A stretch of 64,000 nucleotides of DNA from Chitinophaga sp. CF118 (GTDB lineage Bacteria; Bacteroidota; Bacteroidia; Chitinophagales; Chitinophagaceae). The stretch is from contig NZ_FOMK01000003.1 of assembly GCF_900112615.1 (NCBI RefSeq), positions 956,678-1,020,677 of the forward strand, read 5' to 3'. Below, piece by piece: positions 36,191 to 45,060 of the stretch (positions within the stretch are counted from its first letter, which is position 1; each line of letters starts with the position of its first letter). The position numbers and the translations under genes are program-made. The notes beneath the pieces are model-generated. The model ran no database searches, had not been told where the DNA came from, and was given only the letters and a program-made list of their open reading frames with translations.

Positions 36191-36553
36191 TTAATACAGG
36201 TAGATTAGCAGTAAAGTAATAATAGCTGGTGCCGCCTGTACAAAAAAGATCCTTTTACCAGCAGTAAAGGCTCCGTAGATCCCTGCCACAGCTATACAAA
36301 CCAGGAAAAAGGACGCTATATTGAATGCCCAGCTCTGATCCCCGATAAAAAAAGACCATATCAGTCCTGCGGAAAGAAAGCCGTTATACAGCCCCTGGTT
36401 GCCGGCGAGTACTTTTGTAGGCTCAAACAGATGGGCCGGTAGATTTTTGAAGACCTTTGGCGCTCGGGTAGTCCAGGCAAACATCTCCAGCCAGAGGATG
36501 TATAGGTGTTCCAGGGCGCAGAATCCAATGAGAAATTTAATTAAGAGCAACAT
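36191..36553 (-). CDS. DUF1304 small integral membrane protein
   Basis: 120 residues, four hydrophobic helices. The motif FCALEHLYILWLEMFAW near the N terminus and NQGLYNGFLSAGL in the middle are characteristic of DUF1304 proteins. Function is unknown. It is divergent from the next OmpA-domain gene with ~66 bp between. Confidence 0.88.
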   Translation of the reverse strand: MLLLIKFLIGFCALEHLYILWLEMFAWTTRAPKVFKNLPAHLFEPTKVLAGNQGLYNGFLSAGLIWSFFIGDQSWAFNIASFFLVCIAVAGIYGAFTAGKRIFFVQAAPAIITLLLIYLY

Positions 36554-36619
36554 ATGTAGTAAATTTAGTATCGAGTTAGGGTTTTAAGGAGAGGCGAAGA
36601 TATTAATAATTCCACGTAC

Positions 36620-38107
36620 ATGTCTACCTATGTTATAAAAAGCATCCTGGGGATGTTATTTTGTTGCTATACTTTAGAGTTGCCAGCGCAAAACCTGGTG
36701 CCTAATGCTTCCTTTGAGGACGTAAACATCTGTACGGAATATATTGCTCCATGTGCACCCAGTGCCTGGGTGGCAGTAGCCCCGGAAGTCATAAAGATGA
36801 AATACCTGTGTAATGGCACAGCCTTACAGGGGCAGCATCATGTATCCTTGCTATTGGAGGGCCGGGATAACCCGGATACCAGGGTATATATCCAGACGCG
36901 CCTGCTTTGCCCAATGGAAAAAGGAATTACATACCGTATCCGCTTTTATATGAATACGGAGAATTATCCTTTGAGAGCAGGTATCCGTTTTGATACAGCA
37001 TTTATATTCACTGAAAATGCCGGTTGTTTGTCTGTACCTGCCAGTATGGAACTAAATGAGGAAGATCAGCAGAAGAAACTCTGGCGCCTCAATCATCCCT
37101 GGTATATGCTTGAGAAAAATTATGTAGCTACTCAACGGACTACCCATATCATCATCGGTAATTTTAAAGCACCACAGAAAAAAGAAGGATATGCATTGTA
37201 CAATAATGCCCAGCTGTTCATAGATAGTATCAGCATTACTCCTTTAATTGAAACCTCCGAACTTTGTAAAGAGGCCGACAGCATCCATAAATTTCTATAT
37301 GCAGAACATCACCGGCACACAATTCCGGATACTTATGTATCTCCTCCCGGTAAACAGATCTTGCATAAATTAGATGGGAATAAGGAAGGGTGTGATACGA
37401 TTATTTTAAAAGATGATCTGTTTTCTCCAGATCGCAATACGATCAATAGTAATTACCGTCAACAGATAGATGATGTTCTGAAGAGTTATCGTAATAACAG
37501 TAAGAAACGGATTCAGCTAATTGGTTATTCCTGGCAGGCTGCATCCGATGAATATAATAAGATCATTTCTTTTGATAAAGTAAAAGCATTGGCCACCTAC
37601 CTGGTGTATAATGAAGGATACAGTTTTGAAGATTTTGACATCCGGGGTATGGGAAAGAAACAGCCGCGTTATGATACTGTTTCAGGTAATAACAACCGTA
37701 TAGAAATGATTCTCTGCCGCATACCGGATACGGTAAAAGTCCGCATAGTACCTAAACCTGATACACTTGTAATTCCCGATATCCTGTTTAAGTTTAATAG
37801 CAGTGAACTGAATACGGCATTGTATGGAGCACTTGATAGTCTGATCAGAAAAATTCCAAGAGATGGTAGTGTGCAATTACAGGTAACAGGATATACTGAT
37901 AATGCAGGTAATGATGAGTATAATTATAACTTGTCTTTAAAACGTGCAAATGCAGTTGCCGGTTACATGCAGCAATCAGGTTTAGGAAATGATATCCGAC
38001 AGATAACCGGAGCCGGGGAAACCTTTCCAGTAGCGGATAATAGAACACCAGCAGGTCGAAAAAAGAACCGGCGTGTCGAAATAATAATCTTTCATAGTGC
38101 GGATTAA
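36620..38107 (+). CDS. OmpA-family outer-membrane protein with two OmpA-like domains
   Basis: 495 residues. The signal peptide ends near residue 23 (LPAQ). Residues ~25-215 resemble the carbohydrate-binding-like N-terminal module often fused to OmpA domains in this phylum (NLVPNASFED). A degenerate OmpA-like unit (~265-365, GYSWQAASDEYNKIISFDKV, GMGKKQPRYDT) precedes a canonical one (~390-495, VTGYTDNAGNDEYNYNLSLKRANAV, NRRVEII). OmpA domains bind peptidoglycan and would tie the outer membrane to the wall. The first copy lacks the usual TDxxG. Confidence 0.87.
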   Translation: MSTYVIKSILGMLFCCYTLELPAQNLVPNASFEDVNICTEYIAPCAPSAWVAVAPEVIKMKYLCNGTALQGQHHVSLLLEGRDNPDTRVYIQTRLLCPMEKGITYRIRFYMNTENYPLRAGIRFDTAFIFTENAGCLSVPASMELNEEDQQKKLWRLNHPWYMLEKNYVATQRTTHIIIGNFKAPQKKEGYALYNNAQLFIDSISITPLIETSELCKEADSIHKFLYAEHHRHTIPDTYVSPPGKQILHKLDGNKEGCDTIILKDDLFSPDRNTINSNYRQQIDDVLKSYRNNSKKRIQLIGYSWQAASDEYNKIISFDKVKALATYLVYNEGYSFEDFDIRGMGKKQPRYDTVSGNNNRIEMILCRIPDTVKVRIVPKPDTLVIPDILFKFNSSELNTALYGALDSLIRKIPRDGSVQLQVTGYTDNAGNDEYNYNLSLKRANAVAGYMQQSGLGNDIRQITGAGETFPVADNRTPAGRKKNRRVEIIIFHSAD

Positions 38108-38126
38108 AAAAATGGATATTTATCAT

Positions 38127-38154
38127 TTTGTATACCTAAATTCGTTGCACTTTT
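38127..38154 (+). promoter_or_regulatory. Candidate promoter of the AAA/HNH cassette
   Basis: TTTG at 38127-38130 and CACTTTTG at 38147-38154 (one mismatch from TAnnTTTG) are about 17 bp apart, a fitting Bacteroidota spacing. Transcription would begin near 38160, upstream of the ATG at 38185 but downstream of the GTG at 38155, which supports the later start. Confidence 0.5.
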
Positions 38155-38184
38155 GTGTGTAAATTGAATAAAAGTATTCAGTAT

Positions 38185-39468
38185 ATGAATATCGATCAGA
38201 TAACTATCAGGAATTTCAGAAACATAGGAGATGATGAAAAGACATACTCATTGGATCCTAATTTTACCGTTATCATTGGCATTAACGGCATGGGGAAATC
38301 TACTATCCTTCAAGCGCTACGTATTGCCTGCGGGAGTTTTTTTCTGGCAATTCCTGATGTTAAAAAAGTGCATATCCGCCAGAGTGAAGTTCACCAGTTA
38401 AATGTGAATAAATCGTTAGTGCCACAAAAGCCAGTAAAAATAGAAGCAGTAGGAACCTTTGCGGATGTTGAGAATCCTATTGTATGGAGGCGCCAGATCA
38501 CAGAGAAAAGCAATAGCACAACATCATCGGAATCAGATGTAGGGTTAATAAAATCTATGGGTAAAGATAAATTTGAAACAGTGATGAAAGAAGGGGATGA
38601 TAGTGCATTCTTACCTGTTATCGCGTTTTTTAGTATTTCAAGAGCTGCAGGTGGTGGGGTAAGGAACAGGCAATCGAGAATAGGCAGGCAGATCTTTAAA
38701 GAAGGATATCAGGATTGGTCTGATATGAAATTTACCAACTTTAAATATGAAGACTGGCTGGCTTCTTATGATGTATTGAAAAGTAGTGGAAAGGAATATG
38801 AACATACTAAAGATGCTTTCTTTGAAACATTGATAAAGGCAAACCGGTATATAGAGGAAGTTACCAGTGTAAATGGTAAACTCTGGCTCAAAGTAAAGAT
38901 GAAAGACGAAATTTCTGATCTGCTTCCTCTGGAACTTCATAGTGATGGTATCAGATTTTTTACGGAAATGGTGGCAGAGATTGCATACCGTTGTATTGTA
39001 TTAAACGGATATCTCGATGCTACTGCAATAATAGAAAGCAGGGGAGTCATTATGATTGATGAATTGGATCTGCATATACATCCGGAGTGGCAAAGACATT
39101 TAGTGAATGATCTGAAAATGGCATTCCCGGGTATTCAATTCGTGGCTACAACCCACTCTCCGTTTATCGTGCAAAGCCTTGAAGCAAATGAATTAATTAA
39201 TCTGGATGCAACTGATGGGTTGGACGAAGCACCTAATAAGTATAGTATTGAAGAGATTTCAGAATATGAAATGGGAGTGCTTAATGTAGAACGAAGCGAG
39301 AAATTTCTGGAGATGAAAAGGGCTGCGGCTGATTACTTTAGCCTTGTGAAAAATAAAACTGATATAGCTGCTATTGAACAGGCAAAAGTAAAATTGGACG
39401 AATTAAGAATAAGGTATAACAATGATCCGGCTTATGTGGCATTGTTGGAATCAGAATTCCCAAGATAA
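38185..39468 (+). CDS. AAA (RecF/OLD-like) ATPase, PtuA-like
   Basis: 427 residues from the ATG at 38185; the frame is open from a GTG at 38155, but the extra ten residues are not family-like. MNIDQITIRNFRNIGDDEKT starts the ABC-type ATPase head. Walker A is GINGMGKST (~32-40), Walker B IMIDELDLHIHP (~Asp292/Glu293), followed by the H-loop ATTHSPFIVQSL. These signatures are those of SMC/RecF-like ATPases (AAA_21 type). The following gene encodes an HNH nuclease 15 bp downstream. That pairing is the layout of Septu (PtuA/PtuB) defence systems, where the ATPase holds and controls the nuclease. Other AAA+HNH systems exist, so the subtype is not certain. Confidence 0.8.
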   Translation: MNIDQITIRNFRNIGDDEKTYSLDPNFTVIIGINGMGKSTILQALRIACGSFFLAIPDVKKVHIRQSEVHQLNVNKSLVPQKPVKIEAVGTFADVENPIVWRRQITEKSNSTTSSESDVGLIKSMGKDKFETVMKEGDDSAFLPVIAFFSISRAAGGGVRNRQSRIGRQIFKEGYQDWSDMKFTNFKYEDWLASYDVLKSSGKEYEHTKDAFFETLIKANRYIEEVTSVNGKLWLKVKMKDEISDLLPLELHSDGIRFFTEMVAEIAYRCIVLNGYLDATAIIESRGVIMIDELDLHIHPEWQRHLVNDLKMAFPGIQFVATTHSPFIVQSLEANELINLDATDGLDEAPNKYSIEEISEYEMGVLNVERSEKFLEMKRAAADYFSLVKNKTDIAAIEQAKVKLDELRIRYNNDPAYVALLESEFPR

Positions 39469-39483
39469 ATTTGATGTTTTAGT

Positions 39484-40245
39484 ATGAGACCTATTGTTAA
39501 ATCCATTCGTTATCGTGCTCCAAATATTCCCTTAGAATTTTCCGACTGGAAAGATGCAAAGGTAGACCTTACCAATGAAATAGGATCTTTTTGTTCATAT
39601 TGTGAAAAATATAACAGTCGTTCTGCATTGCATGTTGAACATATTTATGGCAGGAAATGTAAAGATGCCACAGGCAATTTAATTTATGATCATCTCAAGG
39701 GGCGATGGGATAATTTTCTATTAGCTTGTGTAAATTGCAATGCAGTTAAGAAGAATAAAGATGTGGCAGTTTTAAATCCATATTTGCCTCACACGAATAA
39801 CTTACTTCATTTTATAGAAGTATTGACCGGTGGTATTATTCAGATAAAACCTGAGGTTACAGGAATAGATAGAATAAGAACTAAAGCATTTATCGATCTG
39901 ATCGGTTTAGACAGGCTGCCCGATCATCCTGAATATTCAGATAAAGATGATCGTTGGGATAACAGGTTGAAAGTTTTCGATATTGCAGAAAGGCAGTATA
40001 AGAAATATACAGAACCAGTTCCTTCAACTAATCTTGATGCCATTATAGAACTTGCCCGTACTAATGGATATTTTAGTGTTTGGTATACTGTATTTAATGC
40101 ATTTGAAGAAGTGAAACTTGCTCTTATTAATGGGATTACAACTTCTGATGGTCTGGTATTAGTTGCATTCCCCGGTACAGATTCCAAATCTTTCGATATA
40201 GATAACCATTACTCCACTTTATCACGTCCTCCAATCCAATCCTAA
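39484..40245 (+). CDS. HNH endonuclease, PtuB-like
   Basis: 253 residues. The N-terminal third has an HNH fold with zinc knuckles: CSYC (37, 40), HVEHI (His50/His53), Asn77 and CVNC (82, 85). The layout FCSYCE...LHVEHIYGRK...NFLLACVNCN resembles the PtuB/TIGR02646 group rather than homing endonucleases. The C-terminal part (~100-253) has no motif that I recognise. It is co-transcribed with the ATPase and would be the DNA-cutting effector of the cassette. No reverse transcriptase or retron RNA candidate is visible nearby. Confidence 0.78.
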   Translation: MRPIVKSIRYRAPNIPLEFSDWKDAKVDLTNEIGSFCSYCEKYNSRSALHVEHIYGRKCKDATGNLIYDHLKGRWDNFLLACVNCNAVKKNKDVAVLNPYLPHTNNLLHFIEVLTGGIIQIKPEVTGIDRIRTKAFIDLIGLDRLPDHPEYSDKDDRWDNRLKVFDIAERQYKKYTEPVPSTNLDAIIELARTNGYFSVWYTVFNAFEEVKLALINGITTSDGLVLVAFPGTDSKSFDIDNHYSTLSRPPIQS

Positions 40246-40420
40246 ATTAAATTAAATAAATTGTTGCACAATAATTATTGTTTTGTTAATTTCATCTCGA
40301 CCCGATGCATAATAACCTGTGCATTCATTTTGCCAAGGGCCCATTTTTGCTAAACGACCAAAATCCTCCTACTCCAATGTAGCCAGGAGCAATCACATTT
40401 TATTAAAAACAAAGCTGCTT

Positions 40421-43400
40421 ATGAAAATTTCTACAGGGCTGGTGGTAATGCTCTTGTTAGTTACCTGTTCCTCTGCATTCGCTCAGAAAGGGAGAGTGAT
40501 ACGGGGAGTAGTATCCGCCGCAGAAAACAAGCAACCGCTGGAGAGAGTTGTAATTATTGAAAAGGGAACACAGAACCATGTGTTTACCTCCTCAGTCGGC
40601 GATTACATGATAACATTAAGTGGAGACAATGCTACGCTGATCTTCTCTTATGTGGGGTATAACACACAACCGTTACCGGTAGGAGAGCAGGCAACGCTGG
40701 ATGTTGTAATGACTTCTTCACAGAAAGACCTGAATGAAGTAGTGGTCACCGCATTCGGTGTTAAAAAGGAGAAACGCTCTCTTGGTTATACCATTCAGCA
40801 GGTCGATAGCAAAGACCTGAACATAAATCATCAATCGAATGTAGTGAATGCATTGCAGGGGAAAGTTGCCGGTGTGCAGATTTCCAGTGCAGGCGGAGGT
40901 CCGGGACAGGGTGCCCGTATCATTATCCGTGGTATCAATTCGCTGGCCGATAGAAATAATCAGCCGTTGTTTATTGTAGATGGTGTTGAAATAGATAACA
41001 GTACTTATACAACAGGAGGTGCAGAAACAAGAGGAATGAGTAACCGTGCTGTTGATATCAACCCGGATGACGTTGAGAGCGTGTCTGTATTGAGAGGTGG
41101 TGCTGCCACTGCATTATATGGCATCAGAGCTGCAAACGGAGCAATTATCATTACGACCAAAACTGCTAAAACAGGTAAACTTCAGGTGACTTACAGCGGT
41201 ATGTATGGATTCGATAAAGTGAATAAAACCCCCGATGTACAAACCCGGTTCTCACAAGGATACCTGGGAGTGTATGATCCCACTAGCTTCTGGCCTACAT
41301 GGGGGCCCACTGTTGAAGCGGCGAAAGCATTAGATCCTACACATCCTGACAAGCTGTATAATAATTATAAACAGGCCTTTAAAACGGGTACACAAACAAG
41401 GCATACCATCAATGTAAGCGGGGGGACGGAAAGGGCACAGGTAATAGGATCTTTTTCCTATGGAGACCAGGAAGGGGTGATTCCATTCAGCGACTATACG
41501 AGTTACAATGCCCGCATCAACGGGCAGTTTAAAATCAGTGAAAAGATCAGTGCCGGCGCCTCTCTTAATTATATCAGTTCCGGTGGCAACAGGGTGAATT
41601 CAGACCGTTACGGGGAACAGATCATTTACTGGTCGCCCCGCTGGAATATAAAAGATTATCTGAAACCTGATGGTACACAGCAAACATATAGTGCTGGTAC
41701 AAACAACCCTATGTACACACTTTATTCCAATAAATTCAGGGATAATGTGAATAGAACTATTGCCAGCACTTTTATCAGGTATGCCCCTGCTAAGTGGCTG
41801 AACTTCTCTTATCGCTTCGGGAATGATTTTTATACAGATGGCAGAACACATACTGCTCCGGGTCCTATAGGATTAGTAGGAGAAGCTGTGAACCTGAATG
41901 ATAACGGTTATGGATTTGTGTATGAATATAATCTCCGTAGCAGGATCATCACCTCTACACTGATAGCGAATATCAACCATACTATCAATGAGAAGTTTTC
42001 GATAGACCTGAAACTGGGCCACGACCTGCGCGACCAGAAATTAAGGCGTAATAGTGTAGAGGGCGATACGCTGGTAGTGCCTGACCTGTTCCTGCTGGGA
42101 AATGCGAAGAGGGTAAGAGGGGAGTCTTACATTTATGATTACAGGAACTACGGTTATTTTGCAGACCTCACATTCGGTCTTAATAATTACCTGTTCCTGG
42201 AACTGACAGGCAGAAATGACCTGAGCTCTACCTTATCCTCAGACAATCGCAGTTACTTTTATCCTTCCATCAGTCTCAGCTATATTTTCAGCGATCAGTT
42301 TAAATTACCTTCCTGGTGGACATATGGGAAATTCAAATTCTCCTATGCAAAAATTGGTAAAGACGGAGATCCCTATGCTATCACAAACGGATTCTCCACA
42401 GGTACTCCCATCGGGTTCTCTGTTCCTTTTTACCAGAGCAGAACGCTCGGTAATCCCGGGCTACGACCTGAATTTACACAGACAGCAGAAATAGGTACAG
42501 AACTCCGTTTCCTGGATAACAGGCTGGGACTGGAAGTAGTTGCTTATCAGCAAAAAAGCAAAGACCTGATAGTGCCGGTGAATGTGTCTAACTCTACAGG
42601 TTTTGACAAAGCATATGTCAATGCCGGGGAAATACAGAACAAAGGTCTCGAAGTGACTTTATCAGCAACACCGGTACGCACTAAAGATTTCAGCTGGGAT
42701 TTCAGGATGAACTTTTCAACAAATAAGAACAAAGTACTCGAGCTGAATCAGGGGCTGGACGAAATAGTGATCTCCACACAATCCGGATACCTCAGTTCCA
42801 GCGTTACCAGTAAACTGGTTCCCGGCAGAGCTTATGGTTCCCTGTTTGGCCGTAATTACCTGCGTTATTATGGAAACAAATCAGATGATAAGGTAACATT
42901 AGGAAGGGATTTGCCAGTAGTAATAGGCGCAAACGGATTCCCTGTGCTGGAAAGTGCTTCTGTACAACGTTACCTGGGTAACTCTTTGCCCAAATGGATA
43001 GGTAGTTCTTTACAAACCTTCCGGTATAAACAACTCTCTTTATCTGTGCTGATAGATGTACGGCAGGGACAATATAAATATAATCAACTGGCCAATTTCA
43101 TGTCGGCTTTCGGAGAGTCGAAGGTTACAGAAAACAGGGATCAGACAATTGTATTCAAAGGAGTGCTGGCAGATGGTACGCCTAATACAAAAGCAGTTTA
43201 CCTGGGGCAGGGTGTAGGACCAGATGGAATTGATTATGGGGTAGGGTTTTACAGGAACTACTATAGGGGTTCCAGTGAAAACTTTGTAGAGGATGCCTCA
43301 TGGGTAAGGCTTCGTTCCCTTTCATTGTCTTATGCACTACCAGCTTCCTGGTTAACACGTACAAAAGTAATCAGTGGGGCATCCGTATCCTTTACAGGTA

Positions 43401-43546
43401 ATAACCTGTGGCTGAGTACGAAATATACAGGCTTTGATCCTGAAACAAGTTCCTCTTCCGCAGGTAATAATGCGTCTGACAGTTTTTCCGGGTTTACCTA
43501 TCCGGCCACTAAAAGCTACTTGTTTAGTGTAAACCTTCAATTCTAA
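40421..43546 (+). CDS. SusC/RagA TonB-dependent transporter (second pair)
   Basis: 1041 residues from the ATG at 40421, chosen because it gives a clean signal peptide (MKISTGLVVMLLLVTC... to AFAQ); the frame extends upstream to 40319 without it. A carboxypeptidase-regulatory-like domain (~25-105) precedes the plug (~110-235, with LYGIRAANGAIIITTK) and the barrel, ending in FSVNLQF. There is no STN domain and no sigma/FecR pair nearby, so control must differ from the first locus. A SusD gene follows 10 bp later. Confidence 0.92.
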   Translation: MKISTGLVVMLLLVTCSSAFAQKGRVIRGVVSAAENKQPLERVVIIEKGTQNHVFTSSVGDYMITLSGDNATLIFSYVGYNTQPLPVGEQATLDVVMTSSQKDLNEVVVTAFGVKKEKRSLGYTIQQVDSKDLNINHQSNVVNALQGKVAGVQISSAGGGPGQGARIIIRGINSLADRNNQPLFIVDGVEIDNSTYTTGGAETRGMSNRAVDINPDDVESVSVLRGGAATALYGIRAANGAIIITTKTAKTGKLQVTYSGMYGFDKVNKTPDVQTRFSQGYLGVYDPTSFWPTWGPTVEAAKALDPTHPDKLYNNYKQAFKTGTQTRHTINVSGGTERAQVIGSFSYGDQEGVIPFSDYTSYNARINGQFKISEKISAGASLNYISSGGNRVNSDRYGEQIIYWSPRWNIKDYLKPDGTQQTYSAGTNNPMYTLYSNKFRDNVNRTIASTFIRYAPAKWLNFSYRFGNDFYTDGRTHTAPGPIGLVGEAVNLNDNGYGFVYEYNLRSRIITSTLIANINHTINEKFSIDLKLGHDLRDQKLRRNSVEGDTLVVPDLFLLGNAKRVRGESYIYDYRNYGYFADLTFGLNNYLFLELTGRNDLSSTLSSDNRSYFYPSISLSYIFSDQFKLPSWWTYGKFKFSYAKIGKDGDPYAITNGFSTGTPIGFSVPFYQSRTLGNPGLRPEFTQTAEIGTELRFLDNRLGLEVVAYQQKSKDLIVPVNVSNSTGFDKAYVNAGEIQNKGLEVTLSATPVRTKDFSWDFRMNFSTNKNKVLELNQGLDEIVISTQSGYLSSSVTSKLVPGRAYGSLFGRNYLRYYGNKSDDKVTLGRDLPVVIGANGFPVLESASVQRYLGNSLPKWIGSSLQTFRYKQLSLSVLIDVRQGQYKYNQLANFMSAFGESKVTENRDQTIVFKGVLADGTPNTKAVYLGQGVGPDGIDYGVGFYRNYYRGSSENFVEDASWVRLRSLSLSYALPASWLTRTKVISGASVSFTGNNLWLSTKYTGFDPETSSSSAGNNASDSFSGFTYPATKSYLFSVNLQF

Positions 43547-43556
43547 ATTGGTGATC

Positions 43557-44963
43557 ATGAAAAGAATATCTCTTATATACATAGCTATATTATCGTTTCT
43601 ACTACCGGCCTGCAAAAAGGGATACCTGGATGTAAATCAGAGCAATCCCAATCTTACAGATAAACCTCCTATCAATGGTTTACTGGCAGCGACTACCTAT
43701 GCAACAGGTAAGAACGTTTTTTATACAGGTTATATCTCTTCTTATTATGTGCAGCAGCTGGCCTCTCCCAATGTAGCCAGTGCCTCAGATATTTATGATG
43801 ATGCAGACAGAAGCGGTACCTGGAGAACCCTTTACCTGGCAGTGGAAGATATCCGTCAGATGGAAGCACTGGCCATAGAAAAAAAGGCCTATGAGCATAT
43901 TGGAGTTGCAAAAGTATTGGAAGCATTTAATATCAGTATGCTGATAGACCTTTTCGGTGATGTGCCTTATACAGAGGCATGGAACATAACGATTTTCAAA
44001 CCGAAATACGATTCCGCAAAGAATGTATATGATACCTGTCTTACTTTACTGAATGCAGGTATTGCTGCTTTTAACCTGGAAAATCCACAGGTGAAACTTG
44101 ATGCCAGTAATGATCTGATCCATGCTGGTAATAAAGCAGCGTGGATAGCAACAGCTTACGCGCTGAAAGCAAGATTGCTGAACCGCGTAAGCAAACGGGC
44201 TGATTATAATCCACCAGCCATCCTGGAAGCATTGAGTCATGCATATACTTCCAATGCAGGGGATGCACAACTCACCCGTTTTGAAAATCAGAGCCCCTGG
44301 GATAGTGTGGCCGTAAGGAATTCCAATCAACTTCTCGACGGCTGGCTGAGTGCTACTTTTGTTAATGCGCTAAATGGTACTACCTACGGTGTATTTGATC
44401 CCCGTTTGCCGCATATTACAGATACCACCAAATATGGTGATTACAGGGGAACTGTGAATGGTGCCGGTCGTGTAGGGTCAGGTACTGATACAGGACAGTG
44501 TTATTTATCGCTTAAAGGGTTCTATTCTGCCCCCGGAGCACCATTACTGATGGTTACCTTTGCGGAGTTGAAATTCATTGAAGCAGAGGCTTATTTCAAT
44601 ACAGATAAAGCTGTTTCCTATCAGGCTTACCTGGATGGGATTGCAGCCAATATGAATAAGGTAGGAGTATCACCTGCAGAAAGAGATGCGTATCTGGCTA
44701 ATCCTGTAGTAGCAGTGGGAACTGCTAATTTTACAAAAGCGTTGTTGTTTAAAGAGAAATATGTCGCTACTTTCCTGCAGCCGGAAACATGGACGGATGC
44801 ACGTAGGTTTGATTATCAGTATAAAGATTTTGCTTTACCAAAAAATGCGCTGCTTTCAACGTTTATAAGGAGATCTGGGTACCCATCTTCTGAAACAAGC
44901 AGAAATGCAGCTAATGTACCGGTTGTAAATTCTCTGGCAGATAAGTTGTGGTGGGATCAGTAA
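43557..44963 (+). CDS. SusD/RagB-family lipoprotein (SusD-like_2 type)
   Basis: 468 residues from the ATG at 43557 (the frame is open three codons earlier with non-ATG starts). Lipobox LLPACKKGYLD marks the lipid-anchored N terminus, and VNQSNPNLTDKPPINGLLAATTYA is typical of the SusD-like_2 subgroup. Later motifs are KVLEAFNISMLIDLFGDVPYTEA, LLMVTFAELKFIEAEAYF and EKYVATFLQPETWTDARRF. It is the partner of the SusC just upstream; no enzyme gene follows, so the substrate cannot be guessed. Confidence 0.92.
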   Translation: MKRISLIYIAILSFLLPACKKGYLDVNQSNPNLTDKPPINGLLAATTYATGKNVFYTGYISSYYVQQLASPNVASASDIYDDADRSGTWRTLYLAVEDIRQMEALAIEKKAYEHIGVAKVLEAFNISMLIDLFGDVPYTEAWNITIFKPKYDSAKNVYDTCLTLLNAGIAAFNLENPQVKLDASNDLIHAGNKAAWIATAYALKARLLNRVSKRADYNPPAILEALSHAYTSNAGDAQLTRFENQSPWDSVAVRNSNQLLDGWLSATFVNALNGTTYGVFDPRLPHITDTTKYGDYRGTVNGAGRVGSGTDTGQCYLSLKGFYSAPGAPLLMVTFAELKFIEAEAYFNTDKAVSYQAYLDGIAANMNKVGVSPAERDAYLANPVVAVGTANFTKALLFKEKYVATFLQPETWTDARRFDYQYKDFALPKNALLSTFIRRSGYPSSETSRNAANVPVVNSLADKLWWDQ

Positions 44964-44993
44964 TAAAAACCAGATGAAATTCCATCTTCAGCA

Positions 44994-45034
44994 GCCCCTG
45001 TTTACAGCTAAACATTCTAGCTGTAAACAGGGGC
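44994..45034. terminator. Perfect 17-bp bidirectional hairpin
   Basis: Arms 44994-45010 and 45018-45034 (GCCCCTGTTTACAGCTA and complement) with a 7-nt loop lie between the convergent susD and histidine kinase genes. Confidence 0.85.
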
Positions 45035-45060
45035 AATTATGTTAGAATGATAGAAACTGT

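Noticed and set aside
38127..40245. Retron with PtuAB effector
   Set aside because: The ATPase/HNH pair would fit, but there is no reverse transcriptase gene and no candidate msr/msd region upstream.
40319..40420. 34-residue N-terminal extension of the second SusC
   Set aside because: It precedes a clean signal peptide at 40421 and has no family similarity; the later ATG is preferred.
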